This document shows, piece by piece, positions 8,441 through 16,288 of a stretch of DNA of 64,000 bases. Both the position numbers and the translations under genes were made by a program. The notes below the pieces were generated by a model. The model saw only the letters and a program-made list of their open reading frames with translations, was not told the DNA's origin and made no database searches. Source of the DNA: Thiorhodococcus mannitoliphagus (GTDB taxonomy: Bacteria; Pseudomonadota; Gammaproteobacteria; Chromatiales; Chromatiaceae); assembly GCF_010915725.1 (NCBI RefSeq), contig NZ_JAAIJR010000016.1:1-64000 (forward strand). The letters run 5' to 3'. Each line of letters opens with the position of its first letter. Position 1 is the stretch's first letter.

Positions 8441-9256
8441 TTAGCCTGATTGCTTTGCGGACTCGGGCGCCTTACCCGAATCAGTGCTCCCCAGAGGCTC
8501 GTTCACAACGTGTGTCGTCAAGACCAGTGCATCCCGCGCCTTCTTCAGCTCCAAATTGGCTTGATGGAGTTCGTCTTTCTGGATGAGCTTCAGCGCCTGG
8601 TCGACCGACTCGACCGTTTGGGACAAGGGCATGCTCAGGGTTTGGTCGACCAACGCCAGATCGACCATTTGCAGCGCTTCGGCCGCCGCGCCACGCTCGC
8701 CCTTGCTCAGATGCTCGCTGGCCTTGGCGACCGCATCAGAGCGGGCTTGAGTTTTCGCGGCCTTGCTATCCACCGCCTTCGCGGCATCGCCAGACGATGC
8801 CTTGTCGGCGCTCGCGGTGGCGCTCTGCGTTGCCTTTGGCTTTGCAGCATCCAGCGAGTAGCTCTCGACGACCTGCAGGTCCGAGAGGATCGGGATCATG
8901 TCATCCCGACTGCCTTGCGTGTCTTGAGCAACCTGCTGAGCCTTCTCTGCGCTCGCTGGCCGGTCCTCGGACTTGACCGTATCGAGCAGACTTTTGGCCT
9001 CCTTCAGCAGGTCCCTCGCATTGTCGACGTAGCCGTCGTTGATGGCGACCCGCGCCAAGTGAATATCGTTCATGGCGGCGAGGCCATGCTCGGACAGCTC
9101 AACCTGACGATCGGCCTCGGACCCGCGGACAGCCTCCTGGGAAACCTGGGCCTGGGGCGTGCCCTCGGTCTTTTGAGTCTCGGCGTAGAGCTGCCCGACA
9201 CCGGCGACACCCAGGGCCAAAACCGCGATTGCAGCAATCTCTTTCGTCGCTTTCAT
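8441..9256 (-). CDS. yfdX: YfdX family protein
   Basis: A 271-residue secreted protein of the YfdX family (PF10938). It starts with a signal peptide (KEIAAIAVLALGVAGVGQLYA). The mature part is helical, with repeated Ala-rich helices such as DIHLARVAINDGYVDNARDLLKEA and a low-complexity Ala/Lys/Ser region in the middle (about residues 145-185). A good ribosome site (AGGAG) precedes the start. YfdX is known in E. coli as an EvgA-linked acid/envelope stress protein and occurs in the transmissible stress-tolerance locus with small heat-shock proteins and DegP. Its biochemical role is unknown. It is divergent from the carbonic anhydrase gene. Confidence 0.85.
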   Translation of the reverse strand: MKATKEIAAIAVLALGVAGVGQLYAETQKTEGTPQAQVSQEAVRGSEADRQVELSEHGLAAMNDIHLARVAINDGYVDNARDLLKEAKSLLDTVKSEDRPASAEKAQQVAQDTQGSRDDMIPILSDLQVVESYSLDAAKPKATQSATASADKASSGDAAKAVDSKAAKTQARSDAVAKASEHLSKGERGAAAEALQMVDLALVDQTLSMPLSQTVESVDQALKLIQKDELHQANLELKKARDALVLTTHVVNEPLGSTDSGKAPESAKQSG

Positions 9257-9330
9257 GATCTCGTCTCCTACTCAAGGGTTGATCGTCGCGTCCTCCTTGG
9301 ACCTGCTGACTCCTTGCGGTGACTGAGATC

Positions 9331-9439
9331 ATGAGTCAATGCCGCTTACCGCAGCGTTTCCATCAGATTAAAAAGACTTTAGACAGGGCGAGAAGGTGAC
9401 CGGCGCCCTGAAGGCTCACAGAGGACATGAGTCATTGCC
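9331..9439. promoter_or_regulatory. divergent yfdX/cah control region with a 14-bp direct repeat
   Basis: CATGAGTCAATGCC at 9331-9344 recurs as CATGAGTCATTGCC at 9426-9439, one mismatch, 95 bp apart (about nine helical turns). The pair lies in the 267-bp gap between the divergent yfdX and carbonic anhydrase genes, so it could be a shared operator. No clear -35/-10 pair was fixed. Confidence 0.35.
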
Positions 9440-9523
9440 ACGATTGTGGTTTTGTGACTCTCAAACTTTCCAACACTTGGTCGCACGACCAGTTCCGCTA
9501 ACCAAAAACGACGAGGAAGAACA

Positions 9524-10264
9524 ATGCGCTATAAATCTCTGATCCTATCCTTGACCATGGCGACCAGCGGCGCTGCACTCGCGGTCGATCATGCCGCCCA
9601 CTGGGGCTACGAGGGCGCCGCTGGCCCCGAGCACTGGGGAGAACTCGACGCCAATTTCACGCTTTGCACCAACGGCAAGAACCAGTCGCCAGTCGACCTT
9701 ACCCATATCGTCGACTCGAACCTGCCGCCAATCGACTTCCACTACGCCCCCGGCGGAAGCGACGAGATCAACAACGGTCACAGCATCCAGATCAATTACG
9801 AGGGCGGCAGCGGAATTACCGTCGACGGCCACGCGTTCGAGCTGAAACAGTTCCATTTCCACACCCCGAGCGAGAATCACATCGGCGGCAAGGAATATCC
9901 CATGGAGGCCCATCTGGTTCATGCCGACGCGGATGGGAATCTCGCGGTCATCGCCGTGATGTTCGAGGAAGGCGCCGACAACGCCGCGCTATCCGCTCCC
10001 TGGAGCGTTATCCCCAGCCATGCGGATGAAAGCGTTCACCTCGCCGCCAAGGCCTCAGCCGAGGGCCTGCTGCCCGAGAATCGCGACTACTACAGATTCA
10101 ACGGCTCGCTCACGACGCCGCCTTGCACCGAGGGTGTCGTCTGGCTCGTCATGAAGGAGCCTGTCACCGCCTCGCACGAGCAGATCAGCAGGTTCTCCGA
10201 GATCATGGGCCACCCGAACAACCGTCCGATTCAAAACCTGAACGCACGCGTGGTCATCGACTGA
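9524..10264 (+). CDS. cah: periplasmic alpha-carbonic anhydrase
   Basis: A 246-residue secreted zinc enzyme that hydrates CO2 to bicarbonate. A signal peptide ends near GAALAVDHA. The mature part starts HWGYEGAAGPEHWGEL, typical of alpha-type enzymes. Zinc ligands are the two His of QFHFHTPSEN and the His of EAHLVH; NQSPVDL, NGSLTTPPCTEGV and NNRPIQ are further family signatures. A GAGGAAGA ribosome site precedes the start. In a phototrophic sulfur bacterium it may help inorganic carbon supply; its position beside yfdX instead suggests a link with pH or envelope stress. The product is sure, the role is inferred. Confidence 0.95.
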   Translation: MRYKSLILSLTMATSGAALAVDHAAHWGYEGAAGPEHWGELDANFTLCTNGKNQSPVDLTHIVDSNLPPIDFHYAPGGSDEINNGHSIQINYEGGSGITVDGHAFELKQFHFHTPSENHIGGKEYPMEAHLVHADADGNLAVIAVMFEEGADNAALSAPWSVIPSHADESVHLAAKASAEGLLPENRDYYRFNGSLTTPPCTEGVVWLVMKEPVTASHEQISRFSEIMGHPNNRPIQNLNARVVID

Positions 10265-10612
10265 GGACAGGCCGATTGCGCCCTTGGGCGGGGCAGGAAT
10301 GCCTCGCCGCTAGTGAATAGAAATGCGTGACGCGGCCTTGATCCTGGCTGGGTCCAAGCGCGCAGTCGTTAGGAACGGCGCCTCGCTGCGACGAACGCCT
10401 GATCGCGGCGGGGCACCCCCCCAAGATCGCTCGACCTGACTTGAGCCTCAGCGCCAAGACAAGGCACTGCCATGCTTCGTGCGCTGCGTGCTCTGGGGGT
10501 GTTTGCGGTTCAGCAGGTCTTTGCTTAGGCTAGCCGTTTCAGACCGTCGCGCTGGCGGCTGGAAGCTGACCGCTCCACTCACCTGTCAACGGCCTTGTCC
10601 GAAGTCTACGAG
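10265..10612. other. intergenic stretch without a visible gene
   Basis: No convincing coding frame lies between the carbonic anhydrase and mobA. An imperfect GC-rich hairpin of the form GGCGGGGC/GCCTCGCC at about 10287-10309 could act as a terminator for the upstream gene, but it lacks a T-tract. Confidence 0.4.
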
Positions 10613-11251
10613 ATGACCGCGATTCCCGCGCATGACATCACTGGGGTCATTCTGGCCGGAGGCGCCGGGCGCCGCATGGATGGTCGAGACAAAGGCCTGC
10701 TACCCTTCGGGGGCCGTGCGCTGGTGGAATGGGTAATCGACGCTTTGGCCCCGCAGGTGGGTGCGCTGATGATCAGCGCCAACCGCAACCTCGACGCCTA
10801 TGGTCGCTATGGCATCCCAGTCATCCGCGACACTGAGCCGGGCTTCCAGGGTCCACTGGCTGGCATCCTCAGCGCCATGCAGCGCGCACAAACACCCTGG
10901 ATTCTCACGCTGCCCTGCGATGTCCCCTTTGCGCCCCGTAATCTCGCCCACCGCCTTGGCAGCGAGATCATCCGGCAGCGCGCGGATCTCGCGGTCGCCA
11001 CGGATGGAGCACGTCGGCACAACCTCCATGCCCTGCTCCCCAGGGCACTGGCCCCGGACCTCGTGGGCTTTCTGGCGCGTGGCGAGCGCAAGGTCGAGCT
11101 GTGGCAGAGAGGCCACCGCATAGCGCAAGCCGACTTCAGCGACTGCCCCGACGGCTTTCTAAACCTCAACACCCTCGCTGAAGCCCAGGGAGCCGAAGCG
11201 CGCATTGGCAACCAACCACCGCTAAGACCTGATATCACCCGACGCTCTTGA
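10613..11251 (+). CDS. mobA: molybdenum cofactor guanylyltransferase MobA
   Basis: A 212-residue nucleotidyltransferase that joins GMP to molybdopterin to make the bis-MGD cofactor of enzymes of the DMSO reductase family. The N-terminal GVILAGGAGRRMDGRDKGLL is the GTP-binding signature, PLAGILSAMQRA and LPCDVPFAP follow in the usual order, and FLNLNTLAEA is near the C-terminus. Length fits the family. ATG 10613 is chosen; an in-frame TTG at 10595 is possible. No other cofactor-synthesis gene is adjacent. Confidence 0.93.
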   Translation: MTAIPAHDITGVILAGGAGRRMDGRDKGLLPFGGRALVEWVIDALAPQVGALMISANRNLDAYGRYGIPVIRDTEPGFQGPLAGILSAMQRAQTPWILTLPCDVPFAPRNLAHRLGSEIIRQRADLAVATDGARRHNLHALLPRALAPDLVGFLARGERKVELWQRGHRIAQADFSDCPDGFLNLNTLAEAQGAEARIGNQPPLRPDITRRS

Positions 11252-11325
11252 CGGTCGTGAAGCGCGAAGCCCCAAGCCCACACGCCGCTGTCATCGCCCT
11301 GAAGACCAGCCCTCAGACCTGAGTA

Positions 11326-11354
11326 TTGACATCTCATGGGCGGGACTTTACTTT
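11326..11354 (+). promoter_or_regulatory. sigma70-type promoter of the hsp20 gene
   Basis: TTGACA, 17 bp, TACTTT. Transcription would start near 11361, giving a leader of about 80 nt that folds into the thermometer described next. No sigma32-type promoter is obvious. Confidence 0.55.
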
Positions 11355-11362
11355 ACATAACA

Positions 11363-11443
11363 CAGACGCTCGACGGAGGTCTGTAACGCTGCGGTTCCTT
11401 CGGGAACGCATCTTTCCATATTGCTCAACAAGAGAATATGTCC
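11363..11443 (+). promoter_or_regulatory. ROSE-like RNA thermometer in the hsp20 leader
   Basis: Three consecutive hairpins. The first is CAGAC/GTCTG at 11363-11383. The second is GTTCC-TTCG-GGAAC at 11394-11407, extended by GC pairs. The third pairs CATATT (11417-11422) with AATATG (11435-11440) and CTC with GAG, leaving a bulged G at 11423. The bulged G lies in TTGCT, opposite the ribosome site AGAG, exactly the arrangement of ROSE elements, which melt on heating to free the ribosome site of ibpA-type genes. Confidence 0.65.
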
Positions 11444-11914
11444 ATGTCAAATATCGATTTCTCTCCTTTACTGCGCTCGATGATCGGCTTCGACCGCATG
11501 ACATCAGCGCTCGAAAGCGCCTATCGGGCCGAGCCGGGCGGCTACCCTCCCTACAATATCGAAGCCTGTGGTGAGAACGACTACCGGATCACCATGGCCA
11601 TCGCTGGATTCTCCGAGCAGGATCTCGGCATCGAGGTCAAAGAGAACATCCTCACCGTCTCCGGCGGTCGTCCCGAGGACGCGGATCAGGATCGCCACTT
11701 CCTGTATCGCGGTATCGCCAACCGGAGCTTCGAGCGCAAGTTCCAGCTGGCCGACTACGTCCGTGTTGTCGAGGCTCGTCTCGAGAATGGATTGCTCCAT
11801 GTCGAGTTGCGCCGAGAGATCCCCGAAGCGATGAAGCCACGCAAGATTCAGATCCGCAGCGATGCGCAGCGCGATGGCTACATTGAGGGCGAGTCCAAGC
11901 GAGCCGTCGCCTAA
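11444..11914 (+). CDS. ibpA: small heat-shock protein, IbpA/Hsp20 class A
   Basis: A 156-residue holdase chaperone. The start MSNIDFSPLLRSMIGFDRM closely resembles IbpA N-termini, which supports ATG 11444 over the ATG at 11438 that is buried in the leader hairpin. The alpha-crystallin domain runs from about residue 35 to 125, with NIEACGENDYRITMAIAGF and the closing LENGLLHVELRREIPE, near the usual A-x-x-x-NGVL/GLL motif. It should bind unfolding proteins during heat stress in the cytoplasm. A strong terminator follows, so it is a single-gene unit controlled by its own promoter and leader. Confidence 0.93.
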   Translation: MSNIDFSPLLRSMIGFDRMTSALESAYRAEPGGYPPYNIEACGENDYRITMAIAGFSEQDLGIEVKENILTVSGGRPEDADQDRHFLYRGIANRSFERKFQLADYVRVVEARLENGLLHVELRREIPEAMKPRKIQIRSDAQRDGYIEGESKRAVA

Positions 11915-11947
11915 CTCGACGCCGCTCAAGGCGGTCGACCAATAAGA

Positions 11948-11971
11948 GGCCGGGCATCAGCCCGGCCTTTT
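11948..11971 (+). terminator. rho-independent terminator after hsp20
   Basis: Perfect 8-bp stem GGCCGGGC/GCCCGGCC with an ATCA loop, followed by TTTT. Confidence 0.85.
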
Positions 11972-12183
11972 GCGTCGCCCAATGTCCAGAACGAAATGAG
12001 GCGTCTTGGCTGAAGGCAGTATTGGTCATGAATGCGAGATTGACCCGCCGCTAGCATGTCAAAGGGTCTTCGTGGCAAAGGGTCCTCTTGAGAGAGATTC
12101 AGCATGGACCCGAGGTGGGCTACTGGTCAGACATTCGCCATGGGCGTAGGCTTTTCGCACTGAACGCGCTTTGGGAGTCATGC

Positions 12184-13305
12184 ATGGAACGAATGGATCA
12201 ACAACTCGGATTCACGCCAGCCGCACGCTTTCTGCTGGTCGCCGGCGCCTTCGTCGTCGTCGTCGCGGGCCTGAAGGCCGCGACCAACCTGGTGACCCCC
12301 TTTCTTCTGGCGATTTTCATCGCGGTGCTGGTCGAGCCGCCGCTTCAATATCTGCGACACCGCGGCCTGCCCGGCTGGGCCGCGATGCTCGTGGTCGTCG
12401 CGCTTCTGGTGGGCGTCGGCGGCGCCATCATCGGACTCTTCACGGGCGCCCTGAACGGCTTCAATGCGAGCCTTCCGGAGTATCAGCAACGACTGAATGT
12501 GATGTCGGGCGAGCTTGTGGCCCGGCTCGACGAGGTCGGTCTGCACGTCTCCCGCAGCGTGCTGAACTCCTTCATCGACCCGTCCGGGGTTCTCGGTTTT
12601 GCGAGCGACCTGATCAAAGGACTGAGCGGCGTGCTGGCCAATGCCTTTCTGATCCTCTTGACGGTCATCTTCATCTTGCTCGAGGCGCATAGCCTGCCCA
12701 GCAAGCTGCGCGTCGCCCTGCGGGCGCCGCAGGCGACGCTCGTCCACTTGCACGAAGTGGTGAAGACCATCAACCGCTACATGTTCATCAAGGCGAACAC
12801 GAGCCTGGCGACGGGTGTGCTGGTCTGGGTCTGGCTGACCTTCCTCGGCGTCGACTTCGCGGCCATGTGGGCCATGCTCGCCTTCCTGCTCAACTTCGTG
12901 CCCACGATCGGTTCCATCATCGCCGCGATTCCGGCGGTGTTGCTTGCCCTGGTGCAGCTTGGACTTGAGTCTGCGCTGCTCGCGACCCTTGGCTACCTGG
13001 TGGTGAATATCCTGATCGGGAATGTGATCGAGCCTCGGGTCATGGGCCGCGGGCTCGGACTCTCCACCTTGGTCGTCTTTATATCCTTGATCTTCTGGGG
13101 TTATGTACTCGGCTCCGTCGGCATGTTTCTGTCGGTGCCGCTCACCATGGCGCTAAAAATCGCTCTGAGCACAAGCCCTCAAACCCAGCCCCTGGCGATC
13201 ATGCTCGGCCCAGAAATCGAGGCCAAGGAGGTCGTCGCTTTCGCCCCTCAGGATCCAACCGGGGACAGGCAACACGCACCGCACAAGGCAGTGGCCAACG
13301 AATAG
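12184..13305 (+). CDS. AI-2E family transporter (PerM/TqsA-like permease)
   Basis: A 373-residue inner membrane protein of the AI-2E transporter family (PF01594). Hydrophobic segments appear near FLLVAGAFVVVVAGL, LLAIFIAVLVEPPLQYL, MLVVVALLVGVGGAII, LANAFLILLTVIFILLEA, and a C-terminal cluster with AFLLNFVPTIGSIIAAIPAV and VIEPRVMGRGLGLS, the signature of the family. The soluble loop between helices 3 and 4 is also typical. Members export signals such as AI-2 or act in Na+/H+ exchange; the substrate here is unknown. GGGAG precedes ATG 12184; a longer upstream frame is not needed. Confidence 0.9.
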   Translation: MERMDQQLGFTPAARFLLVAGAFVVVVAGLKAATNLVTPFLLAIFIAVLVEPPLQYLRHRGLPGWAAMLVVVALLVGVGGAIIGLFTGALNGFNASLPEYQQRLNVMSGELVARLDEVGLHVSRSVLNSFIDPSGVLGFASDLIKGLSGVLANAFLILLTVIFILLEAHSLPSKLRVALRAPQATLVHLHEVVKTINRYMFIKANTSLATGVLVWVWLTFLGVDFAAMWAMLAFLLNFVPTIGSIIAAIPAVLLALVQLGLESALLATLGYLVVNILIGNVIEPRVMGRGLGLSTLVVFISLIFWGYVLGSVGMFLSVPLTMALKIALSTSPQTQPLAIMLGPEIEAKEVVAFAPQDPTGDRQHAPHKAVANE

Positions 13306-13387
13306 GCCTGAGCACATCAGCCCCATTGCACCAAAGGCCGTGGGCGCTTAAGTTCTCTGTCCGTCGCTAGCAACCCAACCTCATGCC

Positions 13388-14749
13388 ATGTATCTCCATC
13401 AAGCCGTAAGCAGACTTGGCTGTATCCTTCTACTGCTCTCGAGCATCACGCAGGCTCAGGCCGGACTCCCGCCGGCAGTGGATGGTCAGCCACTCCCGAC
13501 CCTCGCCCCAATGCTGGAGCGTGTCGTGCCGGCGGTCGTGAATATCTCGACCATCACCCGCATCGAGGCCGCGGAGCACCCCTTGCTCCGCGACCCCTTC
13601 TTTCGACGCTTCTTCGACGTCCCTCAGCAGCACCAGCGACGAGAGAGCAACAGCCTTGGGTCCGGCATCATCGTGGACGCCCAGCGCGGGCTCGTGCTCT
13701 CCAATCACCATGTCATCGCCAAGGCCGACGAGATCCGAGTGACGCTGCACGATGGACAGACGCTGCAGGCGACCCTGATCGGCTCGGATCCGGAGACCGA
13801 TGTCGCCGTGCTGAAGATCCCCGCCGAGGGGCTCACTGCCCTACCCTTGACCGACTCCGATCGTCTCCGGGTGGGTGACTTCGTCGTCGCCATCGGCAAC
13901 CCCTTTGGACTCAAGCAAACGGTGACGTCCGGGATCGTGAGCGGCCTGGGGCGCACCGGTCTGGGTATCGAGGGATATGAGAACTTCATTCAGACCGACG
14001 CCTCCATCAACCCAGGCAACTCAGGAGGCCCCCTGGTGAACTTGCGAGGCGAGCTGGTCGGGATGAATACGGCCATCTTGGCGCCGGGCGGCGGCAACAT
14101 CGGCATCGGCTTCGCCATCCCGGTGAACATGGCGCACGCCATCATGGAACAGCTCGTCGAGTTCGGCACCGTCAGACGCGGTCTCTTCGGCGTGAGCGTG
14201 CAGGACCTGACCGACGAACTCGCCAGCGCCCTGGGAATTCGCGGCGGTGACGGCGCCCTGATCACCTCTGTCGAGGATGGCTCGGCCGCGGACGATGCGG
14301 GACTCAAAGCCGGGGATGTCATCCGAACGTTGAACGGCAAAGCGGTGCGCGGCTCGACCGACCTGCGCAACCAGTTCGGACTCTTGCGCGTCGGTGAGAC
14401 AGTCGAGCTCGACGTCATCCGCAAAGGCCAATCGAGACGACTCAAGGGAAAGGTCGCAGACCCCTATAACGACTTCGTCCCAGGTGAGCGGATCTCGAGC
14501 AGCCTGAAGGGCGCATTGCTGGGCGAGCTGAATCTCCAAGACAACATCCCGGCCGTTCCGGTCGGAGCCGTGGATCCTGACAGCCCGGCCTGGCACGCCG
14601 GCCTGCGTGAAGGCGACCGCATCATCCAGGTCAACCGCCAACGCATCGGCGGTCTGAGGGATGTCGCGCGCGTCCTGCGGGAGTCGCAAGGCGTTTTCAG
14701 TCTGCGCATCCAGCGGGGCGACGACTTGATTCTGCTGACGCGACGGTGA
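13388..14749 (+). CDS. degQ: periplasmic serine protease DegQ/DegP
   Basis: A 453-residue envelope protease and chaperone. A signal peptide ends near SITQAQA. The trypsin-like domain carries the triad: His in LSNHHVIA, Asp in ETDVAVLKI and Ser in NPGNSGGPLVN. Two PDZ domains follow; each has the usual hydrophobic core (AGLKAGDVIRTLNG; AGLREGDRIIQVN). The short LA loop with many Gln/Arg favours DegQ over DegP. It degrades misfolded periplasmic proteins. It lies between the AI-2E permease and a second two-component system in a cluster of envelope and stress genes. Confidence 0.94.
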   Translation: MYLHQAVSRLGCILLLLSSITQAQAGLPPAVDGQPLPTLAPMLERVVPAVVNISTITRIEAAEHPLLRDPFFRRFFDVPQQHQRRESNSLGSGIIVDAQRGLVLSNHHVIAKADEIRVTLHDGQTLQATLIGSDPETDVAVLKIPAEGLTALPLTDSDRLRVGDFVVAIGNPFGLKQTVTSGIVSGLGRTGLGIEGYENFIQTDASINPGNSGGPLVNLRGELVGMNTAILAPGGGNIGIGFAIPVNMAHAIMEQLVEFGTVRRGLFGVSVQDLTDELASALGIRGGDGALITSVEDGSAADDAGLKAGDVIRTLNGKAVRGSTDLRNQFGLLRVGETVELDVIRKGQSRRLKGKVADPYNDFVPGERISSSLKGALLGELNLQDNIPAVPVGAVDPDSPAWHAGLREGDRIIQVNRQRIGGLRDVARVLRESQGVFSLRIQRGDDLILLTRR

Positions 14750-14838
14750 TTCAGCAGGCATTCAGGATGCGCTGCGTAGGATGACCTCCAAGACGGGAGA
14801 ACAAGGTCCCGTCTCTCAACCAAAGCGGAGATCATCCA

Positions 14839-15165
14839 ATGAAAACCAGTCGCCTGATCACCCTGATGTCGGTCGCCACCATCGCCAGTGCGCTGCTCCT
14901 GCCAGCGGTTGCCTCCGCCCACGGGCGGTCAGACCGTTGGCACCCGTCGCATGAGGAGCGCTGGACGCCGCCGTCGAAGTACGCAGCTCGGGACCATCAC
15001 CGGCATGACAAGTGGAGCAAGCGGTACGGCAAGGGGCACGGCAAGCACTACAAGGGACGCACCAAAATCTACGTCGACGGACCCCGGCGCCCGCCCCGCT
15101 TGGTCCACCGCGAACCGCCGGCCAGGCTGCACCTGGGCAACGGCCTGACCATCATCTATCGCTAA
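14839..15165 (+). CDS. small basic secreted protein, His/Lys/Arg-rich
   Basis: A 108-residue protein with a clear signal peptide ending LLLPAVASAHG. The mature part is rich in His, Lys, Arg and Tyr (DHHRHDKWSKRYGKGHGKHY), and ends LHLGNGLTIIYR. The ribosome site AGCGGAGATC precedes the start. No family is recognised with certainty; similar short basic periplasmic proteins ending in a beta-strand are common in this group. The His-rich part could bind metal or acidic polymers, but this is only a suggestion. It follows degQ in the same direction by about 90 bp. Confidence 0.7.
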   Translation: MKTSRLITLMSVATIASALLLPAVASAHGRSDRWHPSHEERWTPPSKYAARDHHRHDKWSKRYGKGHGKHYKGRTKIYVDGPRRPPRLVHREPPARLHLGNGLTIIYR

Positions 15166-15328
15166 AGCAGCGACGCGAAAACGCACTGAGCGCGCCCGTC
15201 AGCCAAGACCCTTTTGGGTGAGACATGGCGTGCTCAGTGGGCGCTCGCCGCAAGTGCCATGCGGCGCCAAGCCGCGAGAATATGCTAGATTCACGCTGTC
15301 GTTCCGATTTCGCAGAGCCTCTTTCATC

Positions 15329-15559
15329 ATGCGCATCTCCAGGATCACCCAAGCCCTTTGCCTGACCCTAACGCTGTTTGGCGCCGCTTGGACGCCCCTG
15401 GCTCAGTGCGGTGAGCTGACAGCCGCCGAGGCAGGCAAGATCGCCGGTCAGCAAACCGGCGGACAAGTGCTGGCGGTCAAGGCCGCCGATGGGGGATTCC
15501 AAGTAAAGGTACTGACGCCAGACGGTAAGGTGCGTTACGTCTTCATCCCGAACCGCTGA
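15329..15559 (+). CDS. PepSY-like small secreted protein
   Basis: A 76-residue protein with a signal peptide (ALCLTLTLFGAAWTPLAQCG). The mature part has the PepSY pattern: TAAEAGKIAGQQTGGQVLAVKA followed by the strands GFQVKVLTPDGKVRYVFIP. Genes of this kind are often found directly before PhoP/PhoQ-type two-component genes, as here (30 bp from the regulator), and may modulate the sensor in the periplasm. ATG 15329 is the start that gives a signal peptide. Confidence 0.8.
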   Translation: MRISRITQALCLTLTLFGAAWTPLAQCGELTAAEAGKIAGQQTGGQVLAVKAADGGFQVKVLTPDGKVRYVFIPNR

Positions 15560-15589
15560 GGCTGGCACCTCGCCAGCGCGATCATCCGA

Positions 15590-16288
15590 ATGAACGTCCT
15601 GATTATCGAAGACGAGCCCGAGCTGCGCCGCCAAATCATCGACCGTTTCATCGCCACCGGCTGGCGTGCCGAGGGCACGGGTGACGGCCCCGAGGGGCTC
15701 TACCTGGCGTCCGAGTATGGGTTCGACGCGGCTGTCGTCGACCTCGGGCTGCCCGGTCTATCCGGCCTCGAAATCATCCGCCGGCTCCGCACCCAGCAGA
15801 GCCTGCTCCCGATCCTCATTCTCACTGCCCGAGACCGCTGGCAAGACAAGGTCGAGGGTCTTGAGGCGGGGGCCGACGACTACCTTGTCAAACCCTTCCA
15901 CCAAGAGGAGCTGGTGGCCCGTCTGCGCGCATTGGTCAGGCGCGCCGCGGGGACCGCCTCGCGCGAGCTGCGCATCGGCCCACTGCGCATGGACCTCAAC
16001 ACGGAGCAGCTTTGGGTCAAGGATCGGGAGATCGAGCTAACGGCCTATGAGTACCGCCTCATCGAGCAATTAGCGACCAGTCGCGGCAAGGTGCTTTCCA
16101 AGCAGGCGCTCGCCGACCAGCTCTATCCTCACGACGAAGACCGTGAAAGCAATGTCATCGAGGTCTTGGTCGGGCGGCTGAGACGCAAGCTCGACCCCAG
16201 GGGCGAACTCAGCCCGATCGAGACGCTTCGCGGCCGCGGCTACCGACTGAGCCTCGCGACCGAGCCCGGCGACGGCGACGACGCATGA
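15590..16288 (+). CDS. phoP: OmpR-family response regulator, PhoP-like
   Basis: A 232-residue regulator. The receiver domain begins MNVLIIEDEPELRRQ, with the acceptor Asp in AAVVDLGLPGLSG, Thr in ILTARD and Lys in YLVKPFHQEEL. The winged-helix domain contains ELTAYEYRLIEQL and ends RGRGYRLSL. The DLGLPG form and overall pattern resemble PhoP. It is preceded by the PepSY-like gene and overlaps the kinase gene by 4 bp. The symbol is by resemblance only. Confidence 0.88.
   Translation: MNVLIIEDEPELRRQIIDRFIATGWRAEGTGDGPEGLYLASEYGFDAAVVDLGLPGLSGLEIIRRLRTQQSLLPILILTARDRWQDKVEGLEAGADDYLVKPFHQEELVARLRALVRRAAGTASRELRIGPLRMDLNTEQLWVKDREIELTAYEYRLIEQLATSRGKVLSKQALADQLYPHDEDRESNVIEVLVGRLRRKLDPRGELSPIETLRGRGYRLSLATEPGDGDDA

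Noticed and set aside
8450-9322. 290-residue open frame antisense to yfdX
   Set aside because: It lies entirely opposite a clear YfdX gene with a signal peptide and ribosome site; its protein has no recognisable domain and arises from high GC content.
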